Of a stretch of DNA of 64,000 nt, positions 61,543 through 64,000 are shown one piece after another. The DNA lies in contig NC_060025.1 in assembly GCF_021134715.1 (NCBI RefSeq), positions 9,176,001-9,240,000 on the forward strand, given 5' to 3'. A model generated the notes under the pieces. That model did no database searches. It worked only from the letters and a program-made list of their open reading frames with translations, and was not told the origin of the DNA. The position numbers and the translations under genes were made by a program. Position 1 is the first letter of the stretch. Every line of letters begins with the position of its first letter. Source of the DNA: Daphnia pulex. Taxonomy: Eukaryota > Arthropoda > Branchiopoda > Diplostraca > Daphniidae.

Positions 61543-62208
61543 TGATTCAATCGTAGAGTCTGACAGGGCCCCCAAAGGAGACGCCCGTCGTTCGCCGATT
61601 GGTCAGCGGTGGGTCTTTTTCTTCTTCTTCTTCTTCTCCAGCCAAAAAAATAAAATAAAAAAAAAGAGAATTTTCTGTAAAAATGTGCGGCTGTCATCAT
61701 CACTCGCGCTCTGGGTGGTACAGAAACCACAACTTTTACTTCTTCTTCTTCTTTCTTTTTGAGATGGTGGGGGACCCTGTCGGTGGTTTGAATATCGCGC
61801 CACCAAACGGGCGACAACACACACACATTTCCGATCAATCCATTCTTCTTCTTCTTCTTCTTCTGTACAGAAATGTTGTTGGATTGACGCGTAGTATATA
61901 TACAAGAGATAAACCCGAGACTCTCTCTCTGCTGCTCGCTGCATGGGGGCGAGGCTCTCCACGGAGCGTGCGCGGGCGGGCGGGCGGAGAATATAAGAAA
62001 AAGGGACGGACCACCCCACATACACAACCATCGGCCCCCCGAAAAAAAGAGAGACCAGCACACAACTCCATTTTATTCGAGGAGGAGCGTCAGTTGGAGT
62101 CGAGACTTGCACCCAGACGGACGTGTTTTTCTGTGTTCTTAAAAACAAGTTTTGATTTCGTACAACTTTGACTTTAGTGTGGCTCATTTCAATTGAGGAC
62201 GGACGGAT

Positions 62209-64000
62209 ATGCTCCAAGTGTTGGAATCTGATTCTAAAACGCATCGAAACAACGACAACAACGACAACATGTTGACCAACGGATCTAACCAATACATCCA
62301 GCCGGATTATCTCACCACTACGGTAAACATTTCTCATCGATTTTAATCAATTTTTAGAAATTCATTTCTAAATGGGAAATTGTTTTTAAAAATTAAACAG
62401 CTGGATTCAAAGAGGAGTCCATTGGCTTTGCTGGCCCAGACTTGCAGTCAAATCGGGGCCGATCCCACCCCGTCGACAACAACCTCAACAACATTGTCGT
62501 CTTCTTCTTCGTCGTCGTCGTCGTCTTCGTCGTCCATTTCCGTCACCAAAAATTTGAGCGACAAACCGTCGAAGAAACTCGCCCACTCGTCCGATGCTGG
62601 CGCCAACAGCGACAAGTCCAGCCGCAAGACTCCGCCGCAATCAAAAAGCCAACAACAACAACAGTATCTCGATCCTTATGGCCGTCACGAATCCGCCAAA
62701 GAATCGTCCGAATCGTCCAGCAACAAATCGGGATTCAAAAGTCCGTCGACCAAATCGGCGTCGGCCACTTCACCTTCAAACAACAACAACAACAACTCTC
62801 AGCAACAACAATCTCAACAAGATTCGAAATTCATGGCCGAGCAGCAGCGCATGGCTCTCGACATGGCCATGCAACAACAACAACAGCAACAACAACAACA
62901 AAATCAGTTGTCAAAGGATATCCAGCAATCGATGCTGGCCGCTTACCACCAGCACCGGCCCTCGCCCGTTTTCCCGTCACCGCTGTCGGTTGGCAGTTTG
63001 ACTGGGCATCACCACCACCCACTCAGCCCCTACCACCACCCGGGATTGGCCGGCCTAGACGCCGCCACGGCCGCCGCCCTGGGAGCGTTCAGACACCCGG
63101 CCTATTCGGCAGCAGTGGCCCACCATTTGGGCGGATATCCGTCGGTGCATCACGTGCCCGTCTCGCTGGGCCTCTCCTTGGCCAGCTACCAACAAGCGCT
63201 CAGTGCCGTTTCCTACGGCCAGCGACTGCAACAACATCAAACCTCCTCCTCCTCGTCCAGCAAAGCGGGAGGCGAGTCGGCCGGCATTTGCCGCGATCCT
63301 TATTGCACCGGATGTCCAAACAGCAGCCCGGCATCAGCGGCCAGCACCGCCGTTTCATCTTCAAATTCCCCCAACAACAACAACAACTCGTCTTCTTCTC
63401 CAGCAGTAGCCACAACAACAACAACCTCAACTGCTTCAATGACATCCAGCAATTGCCCGGCTGGTTGCACCCAGTGCGATCACATGACGAGAACAACCGC
63501 CAATCATTTCACGTCCAGCAGTGGCAGTTCCAGCAGTGGCGGCCTAGGCCTGACCAGTTCGACGGCGGCGCTGTCGTCCAGTTTGGCAATGAGCACGTCG
63601 ACGCCGTCGACCATCGTCACGCCGGCCTCTGCCTCCGACTCGACTCTGTTGACATTGCGGCCGTACGTTTGCAACTGGATCGCGGCCGACCATTACTGCG
63701 GCAAACGTTTCCCATCGTCCGAGGAGCTGCTCCAGCACCTCCGCACCCACACGAGTCTGTCGGTACCACCACCGGCCGTGACGTCGTCAGCTGCTGCCGA
63801 GCCGTCGCTAAGTTCTCCTTCGTCGTCCAGTTACTCGCCCGGCGGCATTCATCACCACCAGCTGCTCAATCCGTCGCTGCATCCGCACAGCGCCCATTTG
63901 TTGGCCGCCTCGGCTGCTGCCGCCCTTCACCGGACTTATCCGACTCCGCCTCTCAGTCCCCTGTCCATGGCCCGTTACCATCCGTACAGTACGGCTGCCA
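62209..64000 (+). CDS. noc: NET-family zinc-finger protein, no ocelli-like (partial)
   Basis: Exon 1 (62209-62322) encodes MLQVLESDSKTHRNNDN..., then MLTNGSNQYIQPDYLTTT. After a 78-bp intron, exon 2 starts at 62401 with LDSKRSPLALLAQTCSQIGA and is still open at the window end (571 codons visible). The architecture matches its divergent paralogue: Sp-like motif, Ser/Gln-rich stretches encoded by CAA/CAG and TCG/TCC runs, CRDPYCTGCP box, C2H2 finger (VCNWIAADHYCGKRF...HLRTH) and YPTPPLSPLSMARYHPY. The intron sits at the same place as in the paralogue. An in-frame second ATG (62269) aligns with the paralogue's start, so the 20-residue extension may be optional. I prefer noc for the NQYIQPDYL start, with moderate confidence. 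Confidence 0.87.

Larger units (their letters stand above)
51924..62208. promoter_or_regulatory. Shared elB/noc intergenic interval
   Basis: 10.3 kb between divergent NET genes with no supportable coding exon. Tracked frames are shadows of CA, CTT, GAA and GATG repeats. It includes a 20-bp perfect palindrome with a consensus CRE at 53405-53424, several CRE half-sites (ACGTCAT at 56162, 56458 and 56498), long AAG/CTT arrays near 61.5-61.9 kb, and a C run at 59875-59888. By analogy with the fly locus it should hold enhancers for both genes, but no specific enhancer can be shown from the sequence alone. Confidence 0.5.

Noticed and set aside
62594-63496. Alternative frames over the plus-strand NET gene
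   Set aside because: The continuous frame from 62401 carries all the NET motifs; the others are translations of CAA and TCG repeats.

Overview
The window is animal nuclear DNA, most likely from a small-genome branchiopod crustacean (Daphnia-like). This is an inference from the gene content (an arthropod chitin-binding protein, a MATH-BTB cluster, an insect-type elB/noc pair), short introns of about 55-100 nt with GT-AG borders, and compact gene spacing. No species-specific marker was seen. Many tracked open reading frames begin at non-ATG codons. Starts given here were moved to the first plausible ATG, and multi-exon genes were assembled by hand by matching splice sites and reading phase.

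Layout. (1) 0.5-6.0 kb: three intact single-coding-exon MATH-BTB (SPOP/TD-POZ-like) genes on +, with two decayed pieces of further copies. (2) 6-15.6 kb: gene-poor, repeat-rich DNA. It holds a 389-bp foldback element, a second copy of it split by a 5'-truncated R2-type retrotransposon, other dispersed repeats and possible non-coding exons. (3) 15.6-17 kb: a broken copy of a THAP gene. (4) 18.1-18.8 kb (+): a small secreted chitin-binding protein. (5) 19.1-34.7 kb (-): a complete 29-exon axonemal outer-arm dynein heavy chain of the DNAH9/11/17 type, 4,571 aa, with every splice phase consistent. (6) 35.2-36.4 kb (-): BABAM2/BRE. (7) 36.8-42.9 kb (-): an intact THAP-coiled-coil gene, a small leucine-zipper-like gene, and a 939-aa gene joining a THAP DNA-binding domain to the cryptic-Tudor, AT-hook-like and bromodomain portion of a BRWD/PHIP protein and then to a coiled coil. 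(8) 43-64 kb: the elB/noc locus. Two NET-family zinc-finger genes are transcribed away from each other around a 10.3-kb microsatellite-rich interval. The right-hand gene runs off the window.

The most unusual content is the THAP family at 36.8-42.9 kb. The chimeric chromatin reader and its neighbour share a related C-terminal coiled coil, and a ruined copy of the neighbour lies 21 kb away. This looks like a young local family built by domain shuffling between a P-element-type DNA-binding domain and a BRWD histone reader. The two coiled coils could let the proteins pair, but that is inference.
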